64,000 nt of DNA from Siphonodentalium dalli (taxonomy: Eukaryota; Mollusca; Scaphopoda; Gadilida; Siphonodentaliidae): the NCBI GenBank assembly GCA_032622095.1, contig CP136064.1:186726209-186790208 (forward strand), in the 5' to 3' direction. Under the pieces are notes generated by a model, which was given only the letters and a program-made list of their open reading frames with translations, ran no database searches and was not told the DNA's origin. This document shows positions 47,044 to 60,060 of this stretch, in pieces (position 1 is the stretch's first letter; the number at the start of each line of letters is the position of its first letter). Made by a program: the position numbers and the translations under genes.

Positions 47044-48760
47044 ATTGTTTGTGTAACGTTGATTAAAATTGGTGGACGCAGCATGCATTTCGATGTTAAG
47101 CTGTTCTATTTTTGTTGTTGTCTGCGACATTGTGATTTCGGATTTGCGATAGACTTTCTACCGTACATATCGACAATTTACCGATCAGAGTCTGAACTGT
47201 CATAATTGTAACATTCTAGAAATAATTGCATATAAATAAGAGTACGGGGCGCGATATTAATAGTACAGGGTGATTGTGTGTGTTTCTGATAGACTGCTAT
47301 TGCCCACATCTTTCAGAGAAATAAATTGATACCATAACTAATTGATACCTCAACCACTGTAGAATAGTGGGTACGGTACTTTTTCGTGATTTAGTCCACA
47401 TTTGTTGGCCATTATAAATATTAGCCCTATGTAGTATAAGTACAATATCTGAACATTATTTGTACTGTTTGTGGGGCTTTATGAACAATCACCGTCCCTC
47501 TGTTGTTTAACTAATTTCCCATGGGACCGCCTGCCTACTCGAGCAGCTTTTATCATCAAGTTGGCATCACTAGATTTGGCGTTTTTCAGTGATTTTTGCG
47601 ATATATTCCTCTGAGGCATGGGGGCTTCACAATTTTGTTTTATTCCGTAAAAAATTTCGCTTCAGCCAATTCATTTTCATATTCTTTTTTTTCCATATTT
47701 ATCTGCTAATTTTTTGTTTTGTTTCAATGAGTATTTTTTTATGCCTATCGCGGAAAACATTTTCCATTTTTATTGTGAGCCATGTGATTAAAAAAAAAAA
47801 CAGCTACTGATCAAAATACGTAGATTTGAAAAGTCCGCGCATGGAAGTTACAAGGTCGGCTGGCGAGGATCACGATCAATCAATATATTATTTCTACCCA
47901 GCATTGCCGCAGCATTATTGATACATGCACATTCGGCCAACCCAAAGCGATTCATTTTTATTTAAATATTTATAAAGAACAAAATACGCTTCATACTAGT
48001 TAGCACACTATGTGGCCCCAATGTACGGAACACGTGTATTTTTAGACCTGTTCGAGTTCGCAATGATAACCATATGCGATATCATATGAATATAGGCCTA
48101 GGCCTACCCCTCGTTGGTTAAAAATGGAATCGATCACTCAAGTAAATAGCCAACTATTCGCCCAAAAGTTCGGACGCGTCCATGCATGTTACCAGTCCAG
48201 ATGGCAGCGGGGTCATATAATGTAGGTCCATGCATGCACTCTGTTGGCTGATTGATACTTTCATTTTCGATTTCTCAAAAAAACTTCAGTATATTTAATC
48301 ATTGTTAGATGTGGGAAGCCCAGCGCTATTATAATTCGTCGGCGAATTCTGTTTAAAATATACACATTTTGCTTCGGTTTTTGCTAGTGACTTACGTTTA
48401 TTAATTTCCCGGCTAAAAAATCGTAAGGATCCCAAATATAAGCACCGTACTTTTCTTGGAAATAAATAAGCGTATCGGCACGGTACGTTTATTTCGATCG
48501 CGAGAATACGACTACATATACACGGATAATTATTTATTATATATCTATCAAAGTAATTCGCATGATCGCATAAGTTTCCAGGCGTGTGATAATTCTCAGA
48601 ATCGCACTAGTGCAATCTGTCGACGGAACTATTTCATTCAGTGTTAAAACTCAATTAAATTCACATTTTCTGTACTGGAGATGTACGACTATGAGTCAAC
48701 TTACTATGATACGGAGATATGTAATAAAAATAGAACCGCATGAGTGTCTGGATTTTGACG
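47044..48760. other. Intron 3 sequence, no supported feature
   Basis: AT-rich, including a T-rich stretch at about 47640-47800. Nothing coding. Confidence 0.45.
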
Positions 48761-48768
48761 GAATTATC

Positions 48769-48854
48769 GCACGAGATTTGTTGGCGGAGCGATACCTCGA
48801 GTGGGGGACGCAGTCCCGCACGAGAGGTATCGCGTTCCGCCAACAAATCGAGTG
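48769..48854. mobile_element. Perfect-arm hairpin, 86 bp
   Basis: Left arm gagatttgttggcggagcga with tacctcgagtg; right arm is its complement (gaggtatcgcgttccgccaa caaatcgag); loop about ggggacgcagtccc, itself a short stem. Typical of a small palindromic transposon remnant. Confidence 0.8.
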
Positions 48855-49024
48855 CAAATTTTAACAGTGTGAAAATTCATTGCCTGGAATTCAAAGTTAG
48901 ACACCCACACCGTGAGTGAAGAGGCTATATGAATATCCCTTCTAATATACTTCCAGTTGTCAGTCAGAGCACGGTTATACTTGAAAATCATTGTATATGA
49001 GCTTTATGGAGGAACGGACTCAGT

Positions 49025-49190
49025 ATGGGAGTTCATTTTTCAAATGTGCTTGCTTCAGTGAAAAGATTATCGAAATGGTCAGGTATCGATCGGAATGGCA
49101 CATTGAGAAATCCCTCAACCCAGACAAGCTTGAAAAGCAGTCCTGATTTTCGCCCATGTCGGGATTAGAACCCGTGCCAACCTCGTCTAG
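49025..49190 (-). repeat. SINE-like fragment with tRNA-type B box
   Basis: On the minus strand: gaggttggcacgggttctaa then tcccgacatggg looks like a tRNA T-arm/B box (GGTTCTAATCC). It is followed by a body (cgaaaatcaggactgctttt, caagcttgtctggg) running to about 49025. The A-box side is replaced by a TA microsatellite (49192-49250), so this is 5'-truncated. Confidence 0.5.
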
Positions 49191-49191
49191 T

Positions 49192-49199
49192 ATAGATAT

Positions 49200-49250
<51 letters not shown>
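49192..49250. repeat. (TA)n microsatellite
   Basis: About 29 TA/AT dinucleotides with one phase slip. Confidence 0.95.
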
Positions 49251-49252
<2 letters not shown>

Positions 49253-50009
49253 ATATATTTTTGGTAGCTCCATACAAGTCATATAAAATGGAATCGTTCA
49301 CAGTGAAATAACCTTCCATTAAGTTCGATGTTGAGCATCCGTTATTAAAATAATGGATCAGTGTAAAATAGTGTAGGATCCATTATCCTACATTATTAAC
49401 CGGACGCGGCGAACAAATGAGTATCCGCTGTCATTACTGGAGACAACACAGTTTTCAGTGAAACGATTGGGTTTCCGTAGTTAGCTAAGTGCTAGAAAAC
49501 GCCTCGAGAGTTTGAACATAAAACTTATATGTCTTATAAATGACAACTTTATCGATGCGATTTGCAGATGATTCTTGCAATAGATAGGATAATGCGTAGC
49601 TGACAGCTATTTCATAGAATTCATGTACTTATCGGTGAGAAAACCTTAGTGAAAGATCACCGATCAATGGGACACATCTACCCGTTCTAACTCACTATAT
49701 ATAGTTGTATGTGCTGCATTGAAAGTACGCAAGTGATCGTGACCAAAGTTCACCGATTTACCCGTAACCGATCCCGGCGGACGGGTATCGCAAACTCTTA
49801 TTAATAAAGTTGTGGTCCCTCTTATAAGATTTAGTACCAGAAACCACCGACTGCCAGTCGAAATGGCTCATGGACAGATACCCCATACAACGAACGAGTG
49901 TGTACTTTATGTAAAGATGCTTTAGGGGGTGAATTGCATGTTAGTAAAATTAGCAACCGCTTCGTCTGCGGTGTTATTTCTTTGAACACTCTAGACTACA
50001 TTGACCAGA

Positions 50010-50641
50010 TTAAGCGTGGTTAATAAACATATATCGGGTGGTCTTAATTATTACTACCTGCACTTTAAGTCTTTTGAGGCGCATCCATTCCCTTATATCG
50101 AGGAACAGTTCTCGAGTTGTTGGAAAGCCTTCTGGTATCCGTCCGGATCCTTCCTCGAAAATTCTACATAAATCTGACGTCATCGGCAGTTTCACGGAAT
50201 GTCTGTCCATGATGCGTCCCAGGGGTAGAGTGTAGCACACACATATGAGAGAACATAGGATATACCCATGAGGAACTCCAACCCCTATGCACGAAATTGC
50301 CGAGTAAGCATCAGCTATTTTCACTTTTTGAGTCCTCCCAGTTAGATATGAGCGGAACCAATCTAAGACAGCCGCTTTCAAACCAACAATATTTTTTGAA
50401 GACGCATCATATTTATTCGTGGTCACACGTATCAAAATCAGCACTTATGTCAAGCATAAGTAGGAGGATACAATTCCCTCTATCAAGAGACAGATCAATG
50501 TAATTCTTGACCAGATACTGAAGAAATGCCTCTCCTTGAGAATATTAGTTGGAAATGGATCCAGCATGGTCAGGAACATCGTCAGTCGGCAATTCCAGTG
50601 GAAACTCGGTTCTTAGTTTCTCAATCTGGTGAATGAAAAAC
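50010..50641 (-). pseudogene. Decayed LINE reverse transcriptase, palm region
   Basis: Reading the minus strand downward from 50641: FFIHQIEKLRTEF, LLLMLDISADFDT (RT motif with the first catalytic Asp), a frameshift, then GLKAAVLDWFRSYLTGRTQ, GVPHGYIL (for GVPQGS-IL) and LPLGRIMDRHSVKL followed by MTSDLCRIF where a YADD box should be. Thus the catalytic D-D pair is lost. Jockey/CR1/L2 group by motif order. Remnant only. Confidence 0.8.
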
Positions 50642-52140
50642 ATTATCATAGACGTATTGTGCACTCAATCAAAAATAACAACAGTGAGTGAATGGGCAAC
50701 TCTCAAATAACAACTTTAAACTCTGATCACCTGATATTCAGCACAAATATGTGGGGGGTATTGGTAAGATATTTTCAAACAAAAATATACTGCAAACTAA
50801 TATTGGGAATTGCGGGGAGCGCTTTCAAGTTGTAAAGTGCGGACTGAAGGAATTTGAACAAAATTATCTGATTAGAAACCGTCTTGGTAGCAGTATGAAA
50901 ATTTGTTTTACATTTTACATTGGTTTGATCTGGTGAGATGAGTGCTAAATTATTGAAGAGATTAGTGTTTCATTACAGTATAATAAGATTTCCGCACACG
51001 TGTATGGTTTGTTATCACGGAAATGTAACAAGTATTTATACCGTAAGGGTATGCTCTTCGGTTTCTGCGTTAATGTAAACAATTAATCATTAAGCAGAAC
51101 GAAACTACCACGCACTGTGTGGCGAAACATTACTTCGCCTGTTGCATGACTGAACTTATTGTGTTTGCTGTTGGAGGTATTCAAAGCAGAAAACCCAAAC
51201 TTTAAAGACATAAATCATTGGGTGTGACTTGAGTTGCAACGACCGATACATTATTCAGATTGATATGATTTGGTGATCTATGTATACCTTTAAAGATATC
51301 GATCAACTGATTTGTATATTACTCATACACATTTGCACTCCCATATGATTATCCAGTGTGTTGCTTTCGTCGAGGCGTGGCTTGCAGTTGAGACCGTTTT
51401 GACAGCCATTTCATGACCGCGATTGTATTATATTATGTCCCTGTCACTCTATTCTCTTCCATAACCTAATTTCACGCCTTTTATTTACTACCAACCGATC
51501 AACCATGAAATCGGTGCCAAAACCCTGTATCCAAAATTAGATTTTTTTAGTAGAAACGTTGTCTGACTTTGAGGAGCTCTAAAATATTTTCCCCAGATTT
51601 GATTTTCTTGGATTTTGGATATGTTCCGGGTTTGGGTCCGAAATTGGTTAAATCGACTAGACTCTATATTGAGGGCGTTACCATTTCCGACTATGGTTTT
51701 CTTGTGAGTAATTGTGCAGCCACCAGTCCCAATCTGAGCATATAAGAGGGTTATGGTGTAAACCTAATTGATCCAGATAGCCTCTGATGTGATCTTTGTT
51801 CTTGAATGCATATTGTTGCGATCGGGCGTACTAGTATGTGTGGCTAAACTTGGCTAATATTTTGTGGACGGGTGTTAATAATCAGTTTAAACTTGATATT
51901 AAACACTCCGGTATGGTGATCTAATAGAAATGGAGAATAATTTTGCACAAAGTAGTTTTTTTTATGAATATTAATCCAAATTTACAACACACATCGTCAT
52001 TCTTATTAACTTATATATGCCTTAAATGCAATGACTCTCGATGACGAAATCATTTGCATTAGTTTATCGCTGATAGTTGCGTCCCGAATCAAGATGTAAT
52101 CAAGTCCATAATATATCTTTAAAGTTATCCCCATATGTTA
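50642..52140. other. Intron 3 sequence before exon 4
   Basis: Includes an R5 copy at 51670-51710 (gcgttaccatttccgactat). No coding evidence in the remainder. Confidence 0.45.
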
Positions 52141-52146
52141 TTGCAG

Positions 52147-52260
52147 GGCGAAAGCGAGGCTTTGATTTGTCGAGACACATTTGGAACGAATTACGATGCG
52201 AATCTGATTGCGTTCCTGGACGCAGCCCCAACAGGGAGATTGCTTCTGTTCCTGTCATAT
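52147..52260 (+). CDS. Exon 4: ILEI domain core
   Basis: Acceptor ccatatgttattgcag, 38 codons in phase 0, donor tcatat|GTAAGT. The translation runs GESEALICRDTFGTNYDANL then IAFLDAAPTGRLLLFLSY. In ILEI proteins this is the R-x-F-D-T-(Y/W) stretch, the L-x-x-F(L/I) helix, and the G-x-(L/V)-(L/V)-(L/V)-F/V-x-S/A-Y-D-D strand. The D-D is completed by the first two codons of exon 5. All hydrophobic positions of that strand are kept. A second overlapping frame is open through the segment but has no family resemblance and breaks at the splice junctions. Confidence 0.85.
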
Positions 52261-52509
52261 GTAAGTGTTCTTGGAGTAAAATACAAGTTTCACATTACCC
52301 TTTATTTATTTATTAAATTTAGTCTTCTATTCAAATATGAAAGTACACATGTGAATGGTCTATTATTTGCCTGGAAGTGTATTCAGAATATATAAGCAGA
52401 AGACAGAAAGACAAACAGAAAATAGAAGCGGGAGAAGAGTTCCTATTCATTGATAGCAAATATTCAGATAATAAATTCAACAAATATATGTATTGCCTCC
52501 TTTCCTGAA

Positions 52510-52665
52510 ATTTTGCGAAAACCCTGTCAATGTATTCTCTTATATATGCGAGTCTCCCATAAACAATATTTACCTTGACCTTGTGAGCCATGCATTCTCT
52601 TATATATGCGAGACTCCCTGTGTGAGACTCGCATATATGTAAGAGATTGCACATGGTATTTAATG
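52510..52665. mobile_element. Hairpin element H, diverged copies
   Basis: Three arms: tgtattctcttatatatgcg (52520), gcattctcttatatatgcga (52592) and inverted gactcgcatatatgtaagag (52626). Confidence 0.75.
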
Positions 52666-53339
52666 CTGCACCAGCGCAGCTCCCGTAATTAAAGGGTTAA
52701 GAAGGTGCTAAGGTGGTAGATTCTTCAGGCTATGGTCTTACAATCTCGTCCAAATGCGGATACGATAGGCGAGAATCGCATGCGTTTTGATATGTCGATG
52801 CCGTCTGGAGAGTTTGGCGGGACCAGCATCCCGTCTCGATTTGCTCAGTCTACCCTTGATGCTATAAAGTGGTAGCCGCGGGCGCTTATATATAGAGTTG
52901 TTTTTATGGGGTGACGTTGCTTAACGCGCTTCAATAACAGTTTGAATTAGACAGGTCTTAGACAGTGCCGTCCGCCTCCTAAAAGTGATTTTTCCTATAG
53001 TGTTTTTGAAACGTGTCTCTTTGTGGTGTCATTCTTTTGGTATGATTTTTTACTAAATAACGGGTATGTTAGAGTTACATTTCTTTGAATTTTACAATCG
53101 AAACATATTCGCATGCGATGCTGAGTCACGCGGGACACGGCAAACTAAATCGCGCGCAAATTGGCTTGCGATTTTTCAGCATCCCACCCCATTTGGCATG
53201 CGATAGCGTTTGTACTAGGTGAGATTCTTCCACCCTCACAGAAAGGAGAAAGCTCAGTTCCTCACATCTGGAAATTCAACATATTTGATGCAACTGGATT
53301 CCAATCATATAGTAAACTAGACATAATTTATTAACTTCA
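52666..53339. other. Intron 4 sequence, no supported feature
   Basis: Nothing coding or repeated that I can support. Confidence 0.4.
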
Positions 53340-53349
53340 GGTACTGTTG

Positions 53350-53790
53350 AAATTTAAAGGTACTCAATCCGATCAGACGGTCCCCATATCATCAAGATAC
53401 AACAACAACAACATTTCTTCAAAATACGCTTTAGTTATCAGAATAGATTAATTTGCAATAAAATAATGCCAACCGCTGTTAACTATATATATGGTATCAA
53501 ATTTCCCAAACGTGTTATTTATCAACATTTTGTTCAAAGAAATATGACCGTGTTATCACTTGAGTATCACGAAATTTGGCTGTATTACCCACTTGATTTT
53601 AGAGTTATCCATCTCCATCCACAATTTTGTCCGAGACAGTCCGTTTGACGACGTTTTTGAGAACCACAAATAATTACACATCTCGAGTTCAAAAAAACTT
53701 CAAAAATCGATATCTGATCACTCGGAGCTTTGATGGGTGGGTTCCTCGACTCGAATCAAATATGTTTTACCCCCGAAGCTAAAGAAATAT
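53350..53790 (+). repeat. Dispersed repeat R4, copy 3
   Basis: Longest shared span with 14897-15290: through gattttagagttatccatct, ccgaga-cgt and gggttcctcgactcgaatca. This defines an element of at least 390 bp. Confidence 0.8.
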
Positions 53791-54249
53791 TAATTTAGGA
53801 GAGTTAATTCGGATAATGCATCTTTAAAGGGAATGAGTAAACAATAGTCGACATGTTTTTGGGTAGAAAAACAAATTTATTTGACTTGTTGCATCACAAG
53901 TAATTGGACCCAATTTATTCGTTGTATAATTATGTTGTACACACTCTGCACCCTCACCTTGTGATCTATTTTGATGTGAGATATGAATTCTCATTTTTGG
54001 CCATTTACTTGCTACAAATATAGTGATATACATAGGGGTGCATGTATTGACCACTAAACGTCTATACTAATATCGATCATTCTCCTGCGTCCATCTCATT
54101 ACGCCATCCATGGTGTATAGGAGCTTTGGGATAACTTTGATTAATAACGTACTCGGTTAGAGTTGTTGCGGGAGTATGTACAGGGACGTGGCTAGATGGT
54201 CTCCGTGGAGGGGGGTCCACCTTGGGAAATTCCAACTGCACCCCCCCCC

Positions 54250-55323
54250 CCCCCTGAATCAGATTCGCACCAGACACAAGTTTTGCATAATTCCCATTTG
54301 CACCCCCCCCCCCCTTTGCACCTCAGTGCTCTCAGGCCTAATATCCTATATATTCATAAACCATGGTTCTAAATTAAATTCCCGGTATGAGAACATTCAG
54401 ATATTTTAACCTGAAAAATTGCATAAATCCTAACATCTAGTGGTCTAACTCCAGACAAATGCACACGGCTACGGACAAGAGACCAGGACACACCGGGCTG
54501 ACCATGGTTGTTCCGCCAGGTGTGAGAAAATTTTGAAAACTATACAAGAAAATCGCAAATCCTATAGCATCTAGACTGGCCTCAACTGAAGTTTTCCTAT
54601 ATATAGTGTTGGAAATTTCAAACCTAATACTCCCCCTCAGGTTGGAAAATTCTCCAACTGATGACCATTTCAGTCCACAAGTTTGACCAAATGTAGTAAA
54701 ATATTGTTTTGTTAAACTAATTAGCAGTTTTTTATTGGCAACGGGGACAATGACACACCGGGCCGACCATGGTTCGGCCCGGTGTGCGAACATTTTTTAA
54801 TCTGAACAAGAAAATCGCAAAATCCTACCATATAGACTAGCATCAAGCCTTCCTAGAGTTGGAAATTTCAAACCTGACATCCCCACTTAGGTTGGAAAAT
54901 TTCCAACTGATGACAATTCCAATGACAATGCTGACCAAATGTATGACAATATTGTTTTCTTAAATTAACTAGCAGTTTTTGACTGGCCACGGGGGAGGGA
55001 CCAGGACACAAGCTTTCCAAGTGTTGGAAATTTCCAAACTGTCACCCCCCCCCCCCCCCCCCCTAAGGTTGGAAAATTATAAGGTTGGAAAATTTCCAAC
55101 TGATGACAATTTCATTCCAAAATTTTGACAAAAAATAGGAAAATATGCAAATATTGGTCCAAAAACAATTAATTCCCCCCAATAAATTGTTTGAAAATCA
55201 AACTACAAGAACATTTTCAACCTATTGTTGGTGTGAAATTTCCAACTAATGTTTTGGCAGGTCTGAAATTTCCAACTGTTGAAAATTTTGACCAAAGTTG
55301 AGGTGAGGGGGGTGAGACCCCCC

Positions 55324-55354
<31 letters not shown>

Positions 55355-55360
55355 AAATCC
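54250..55360. repeat. ~275-bp satellite-like repeats with poly-C runs
   Basis: Blocks near 54470-54760 and 54745-54990 share gacacaccggg-cgaccatgg, aagaaaatcgcaaa, gttggaaatttcaaacct and aggttggaaaatt-ccaactg. Partial blocks follow near 55025-55110 and 55200-55290. Poly-C runs occur at about 54240-54254, 54302-54314, 55037-55062 and 55319-55340. No gene. Confidence 0.8.
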
Positions 55361-55994
55361 CCCCTGTCGCCACGTCTCTGAGTATGCATTCGCGGGTGTC
55401 TCATTGTTGCAGTATGTAACTTTTATGACCGCGTTAATTGCTTTCGATAGTTATGTGTGAACAATTGCTGGACCATGCACTCTTGAAGATCTATTTTGCG
55501 AGAACACAATGCATAATATAACAGCTAGCATTGCTGAATATAAGTATGACACGAAATGTGTCTCATGCAGTTGGAATGTAGACTGCATGTTGTATTGCGA
55601 AGTATCGGTGGTGTATTTAATCCGATTAGTAGAGTTTCGGTCTACATCTAGAGGATTTACGGTGTGGTGAATGAGAAACATTCAGTGATAAGCCGTCGTT
55701 GTTGTAATAATTTGAAGGATTAGTTGTTATAACGGAATTCGGATGTGGTTCATTCATGAAACCAGTATATATTTTATTTTTATATATGCCTAATAATATG
55801 ATCTTGAAGCCGTTACCATTTCTGACTATGGGTTTCTTGTATGTATTGTTTTACCTTTTAATGTTCTCCTCTCGGTCAACAACAGTTTCTCTTATACCAC
55901 ACGCATATGGTATCTCCACTCATTCAAACTATATATTTTGACCTTTCATTCACACATTTGTCTCTTGTCATTCTCTTGATACATCTCCTTATAA

Positions 55995-56108
55995 TATTGG
56001 AAATTTCAAACCTGACATCCCCACTTAGGTTGGAAAATTTCCAACTGATGACAATTCCAATGACAATGCTGACCAAATGTATGACAATATTGTTTTCTTA
56101 AATTAACT
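55995..56108 (+). repeat. Isolated copy of the 54.9-kb satellite segment
   Basis: ttggaaatttcaaacctgac to ttcttaaattaacta is essentially identical to 54861-54971, implying recent duplication. Confidence 0.9.
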
Positions 56109-56762
56109 AACTTAATTTTATATCCAACATCAACCATGTGATTTCATCTCAACCAGTACACATGTGACATACCATTTTCATATATCGCCCATTTTCATGT
56201 GAGATTCCATTTGGTGAATTTCATCAATTTTATGCATTTTTTTTAGTTCATAATCGGTGAAATACTTGATTGGCATTATTGAATTAATGGGATTGTTCAG
56301 ACTCGTTAGATTTAGCTATACTTGGCAATGAGTATTTATCCGTTTATTGCAAATAGATTCGTCGTTTTATAGACTTGCCAATAAAAACAAATAGGTTTTG
56401 AGGTTTTCAATTACAAAATGACTTTATTTGTCTTTATACTTCTATAATTTGTATGTCACATTTGGTTTGTCAACAATTTTTCAGCCAAACAAACCGAAAA
56501 CTTGTGTCAAATAAATGTTTTTGTTATTGTAGTTGGAGTTCTGGAATCCTGCCTATATCTTTAACCACTTCTTGTTTTCGACATTTCCCAATGATCAACT
56601 GTGATGTTTTATTGTGGACGCGAATCACTTGATCGGAACATTTTAATGATCGACTCATTTTATTTTAGCGTCCCTGTGTAATTAAGTTTTAAAACTATTA
56701 TTACGTACCTACGTACCTGGTATAGTGTGATACATTCTTACAATCTGCATTCCTCCAATCAG

Positions 56763-56880
56763 GACGATTGCCACAGAAAACTGGGAGTGGAATTCAAAGA
56801 TTACATGGTGGCAAACTACACGTCCAATATATACAGTCTTGGTCATCGCGATGTTTGGTCGTTGGTTGCCATAAAAAACG
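56763..56880 (+). CDS. Exon 5: ILEI domain end (RD-W motif)
   Basis: Acceptor acaatctgcattcctccaatcag, 39 codons plus 1 nt, donor aaaaacg|GTGAGT. It begins DDCHRKLGVEFKDYM, completing the Y-D-D of the ILEI strand, and continues with SLGHRDVWSLVAIKNG. This matches the closing ILEI motif: L-G, then (F/Y/H)-R-D-(S/V)-W, then a hydrophobic strand and K-G. NYT is a possible N-glycosylation site. It enters in phase 0 as exon 4 requires and leaves in phase 1 as exon 6 requires. Confidence 0.85.
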
Positions 56881-58122
56881 GTGAGTGTATTTTTAAATTT
56901 CAATGCAGACTTGCAACGAGTAACTAAATGTTAAGTGTTTATTATCCAACAAATTAATATGTGTTTATTATTTTACATAAAAAATGCCTGCCTCGTTAGA
57001 TTTGACACCAAAATTAGTCAACGTCCCGCTTACCATGCAGACAAAAGTAAAACGAATTTTCTTGTTTTGTTTTTGTTTTTGTTTTAATGTTTATTTGTAC
57101 AATATTTACAAACATAATGCTAACAGTGAAATATTCAGACATAAACGTGATTATATTGTACAGTAGCGGCATGGCCAACTAGGCCGGTTTCCTGCCGCCC
57201 CTGTTTGGAAATGAAACTTAAATAGTAAAATGACAGCGTGAGATATAGTAACATCTAAATACATGAAAACAATATGAAGAAAAAAATCTAAATATGTATG
57301 AATGCATGCTGGCGTATCCAACCATTTACACGGTGTACATAGTACGCTGGTATATGTACTGGTTGTATGTACTTGTTGTACCAAGCACTGGGCCAATATT
57401 ACTGTATCATAAGTGCAGTGAGTATGGCTGAAATATTATTGTATTAGACTATATGACCAAAATAAGAGCCTTTTTTAAGTTCGCTATTCATTTTGTTCAT
57501 ATCCATCAGTTCTGTTCATAAAGGATAAGGTTACATATCATCCAGCCAAAATGAAAGGTGAACATACCAGGCTTTTTGCTAGCAAATAACAATGCCGGGG
57601 CTCATGTCGCTTATTTAGGCATAACTGCACAATCTCGACAAACGGTATTGTTGCATTGTGAAGTCACCATCGTGAATTCGCGAATTCGTCATGTATATCA
57701 GATTCAGATACAACAGGCATCGTGAAAATGTACAAACGCCTACATATAACATGCGTCGAAAACGAGTACAAAAGCTCATTATTGAGAGCGCTCTTTATTA
57801 TATACCGCATTTGGATAAACAAGCCGTGGACGCTCTTTATCGGACGATAATTTGCCTTTTTTCTCACCCGACAGTAATTCAAAACGTCTTTAAAATCCTT
57901 TTTTTTTTGCCATTCAATATCTGAACAGCAAAAATTTAATTAATGGCCAGATCTAATTAAACACCCACTTATCGAATCAAAATACTGTTTATACATGTAT
58001 ATACCGACTGTCCGTCTGTCTTGACGTCCGTACGTCTGGGCGTACGTCCGTTCGTACATCCTGGCATAAAATATAATCTCAGCCATCTGGAGTGCTTTCA
58101 AACAAGTACACAAGGATGTTTG

Positions 58123-58315
<193 letters not shown>

Positions 58316-58769
58316 GTCTGCGTGTCTCTAGCAGATAGTACCAGATATATAGGATAGAGTTCTGATGAGTTTTGTTTACCATAAACACCTGGGGCACACT
58401 GTGCTAGACATTACACCGTCCCTCTATATAATACCTAGTGTAGTATGGCATGTATGTACACATATAGAAATGGTATGTATATATAGCGAGTACATTCCAG
58501 TTTCATGAGGTTTTGTCAAACAGTGTTGTAATCAGTGTCCAATAGATGGATACGACAAAATAAAATGGACCATGTAATTTATTGTAAGTTAATAAATAGG
58601 ATTCATGTATATACCAGAAGATATACATGTATTTCTGAGAATATTAAGTGGTACCATTGCATATACAGTACTTGACTTACCAAGAGAGAAAATTAAGTCT
58701 GCCAACAATGAGTGTTCTCTCAGGGATGGTATCCCGCCACAGTCCCGTGCTAATATTTAATTAAGTCAA

Positions 58770-58890
58770 TACAAGAAAACCATAGTCAGAATGGTAACGC
58801 GCTCAAGATCAAATATTATATACCCATGCTTGTAATTATAGAATACTAGCAGGTTAGCCCGCCACTGGCGGCGTTGGTCAGAAACATGAC
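58770..58890 (-). repeat. Dispersed repeat R5, inverted copy
   Basis: Reverse complement of 36325-36402 with an extension: ctagtattctataattacaa preceded by gccagtggcgggctaacctg. Followed at 58890-59050 by a T/A-rich low-complexity tract. Confidence 0.75.
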
Positions 58891-59619
58891 ATTTTTAAAA
58901 ATTATTTTGTTTCTATTTTTTTTATTTTTTTTTATTTATTCAATTTTTTTTAAATTTAATTGAATTTAATTCTTTTTTTCTTAATTTAATTCTTTTTTTA
59001 TTTTAAAATTTGTTTAATTAATTTTTTAATTGAATTTTTTTTTTCAATGAGTTAATTCGGCCTTTTTCGTGCGGAAAAACTGACCCGATAAAATCCCCCC
59101 CCCACTTCCTAGGAACGACAGCCATAAGAATCACACAACACGCATTTTTTGTTTTTCATGAGTTAATTCATGGTACCCGTCCCTAAAAGAGGTATGATTT
59201 AAGGTACAACGATGATATAACAAATGTAGAGTTACGCCTCTTAGATAAATTCTTCCTTTTTAATCGAGATAAATGCATTTCGCGTTTTGCATCAGTAGTT
59301 TCGTACGCATGGGGTAAGCGTTTAGCAACGTCGATGGCAATAAAGAGCGTTAGTCGGTTAACAACTCCGAATATGGTCAATATAAAGACCGTTGATGCCT
59401 TAACCTCCGAAGTGGCGTTTGCTGTGATTTTGATGATTAGGAGTTGAGAATGAGTGCTCATAGCTTGTCCAAAATGCGACGTCGACGATCCCCGTGGGTT
59501 TTTACCCTTATATAAGAAATTTGAGCTCGATCCGCGCAGCCGTTTTCGATTCTATAAAGTACACATATACGGAAGTCTCAAAATATATAGGAGATAGCCG
59601 ATGAGCCCGACGTTGTCCG

Positions 59620-60060
59620 GGCTATTCAAAAACCAAATTTCAAGTCGATAGCTCCACCCGTTTCCGAGATCTGGTCTGCGCATGCGCATACCAAATTTCA
59701 AGTCGATAGCTCCACCCGTTTCCGATATTTGGTCTGCGCATGCGCGAAGCTGGCATCGCACGGGCTCGGCGACCCGATAAAATTCGTATCCGGGGCAATA
59801 TACATTCACATAGCAAATTTCAAGTCGATAGCTCCACCCGTTTCCGAGATCTCGTCTGTGCATGCGCTGCACGGGCGTCGCACGGGCTCGCCAATACGAC
59901 AACGACGACCGCCTGGTCAAACTACACACACGTACCAAGTTTCGTCCCGATCGGTCGAGAATCGTAGATTTGTATAAATGACATACAGACAAACATACAG
60001 ACAAACAAACTGAGGTCTTCAAAATATATTTGAGATAAAATATATTGGTTTCGCGAATGA
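59620..60060 (-). repeat. Triplicated ~57-bp unit with invertebrate TE-like 3' end
   Basis: caaatttcaagtcgatagct followed by ccacccgtttccgaga occurs near 59634, 59692 and 59815, each followed by tctg-gcatgcgc. A related phrase accaagtttcgtcccgatcg and a gacatacagacaaacataca tail end the block. The AAGTTTC-GATCGGTC-AGA plus ACAGACAA style resembles ends of some invertebrate non-LTR or DNA elements. The 170-codon frame on the minus strand is built from the repeats. Confidence 0.65.

Noticed and set aside
46154-47084. 172- and 211-codon open frames on the minus strand
   Set aside because: Built from the ACCATGG-type array; three overlapping frames are open.
49140-49190. A functional tRNA gene
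   Set aside because: Only a B-box/T-arm-like segment is present; the 5' half is missing and replaced by a TA microsatellite.
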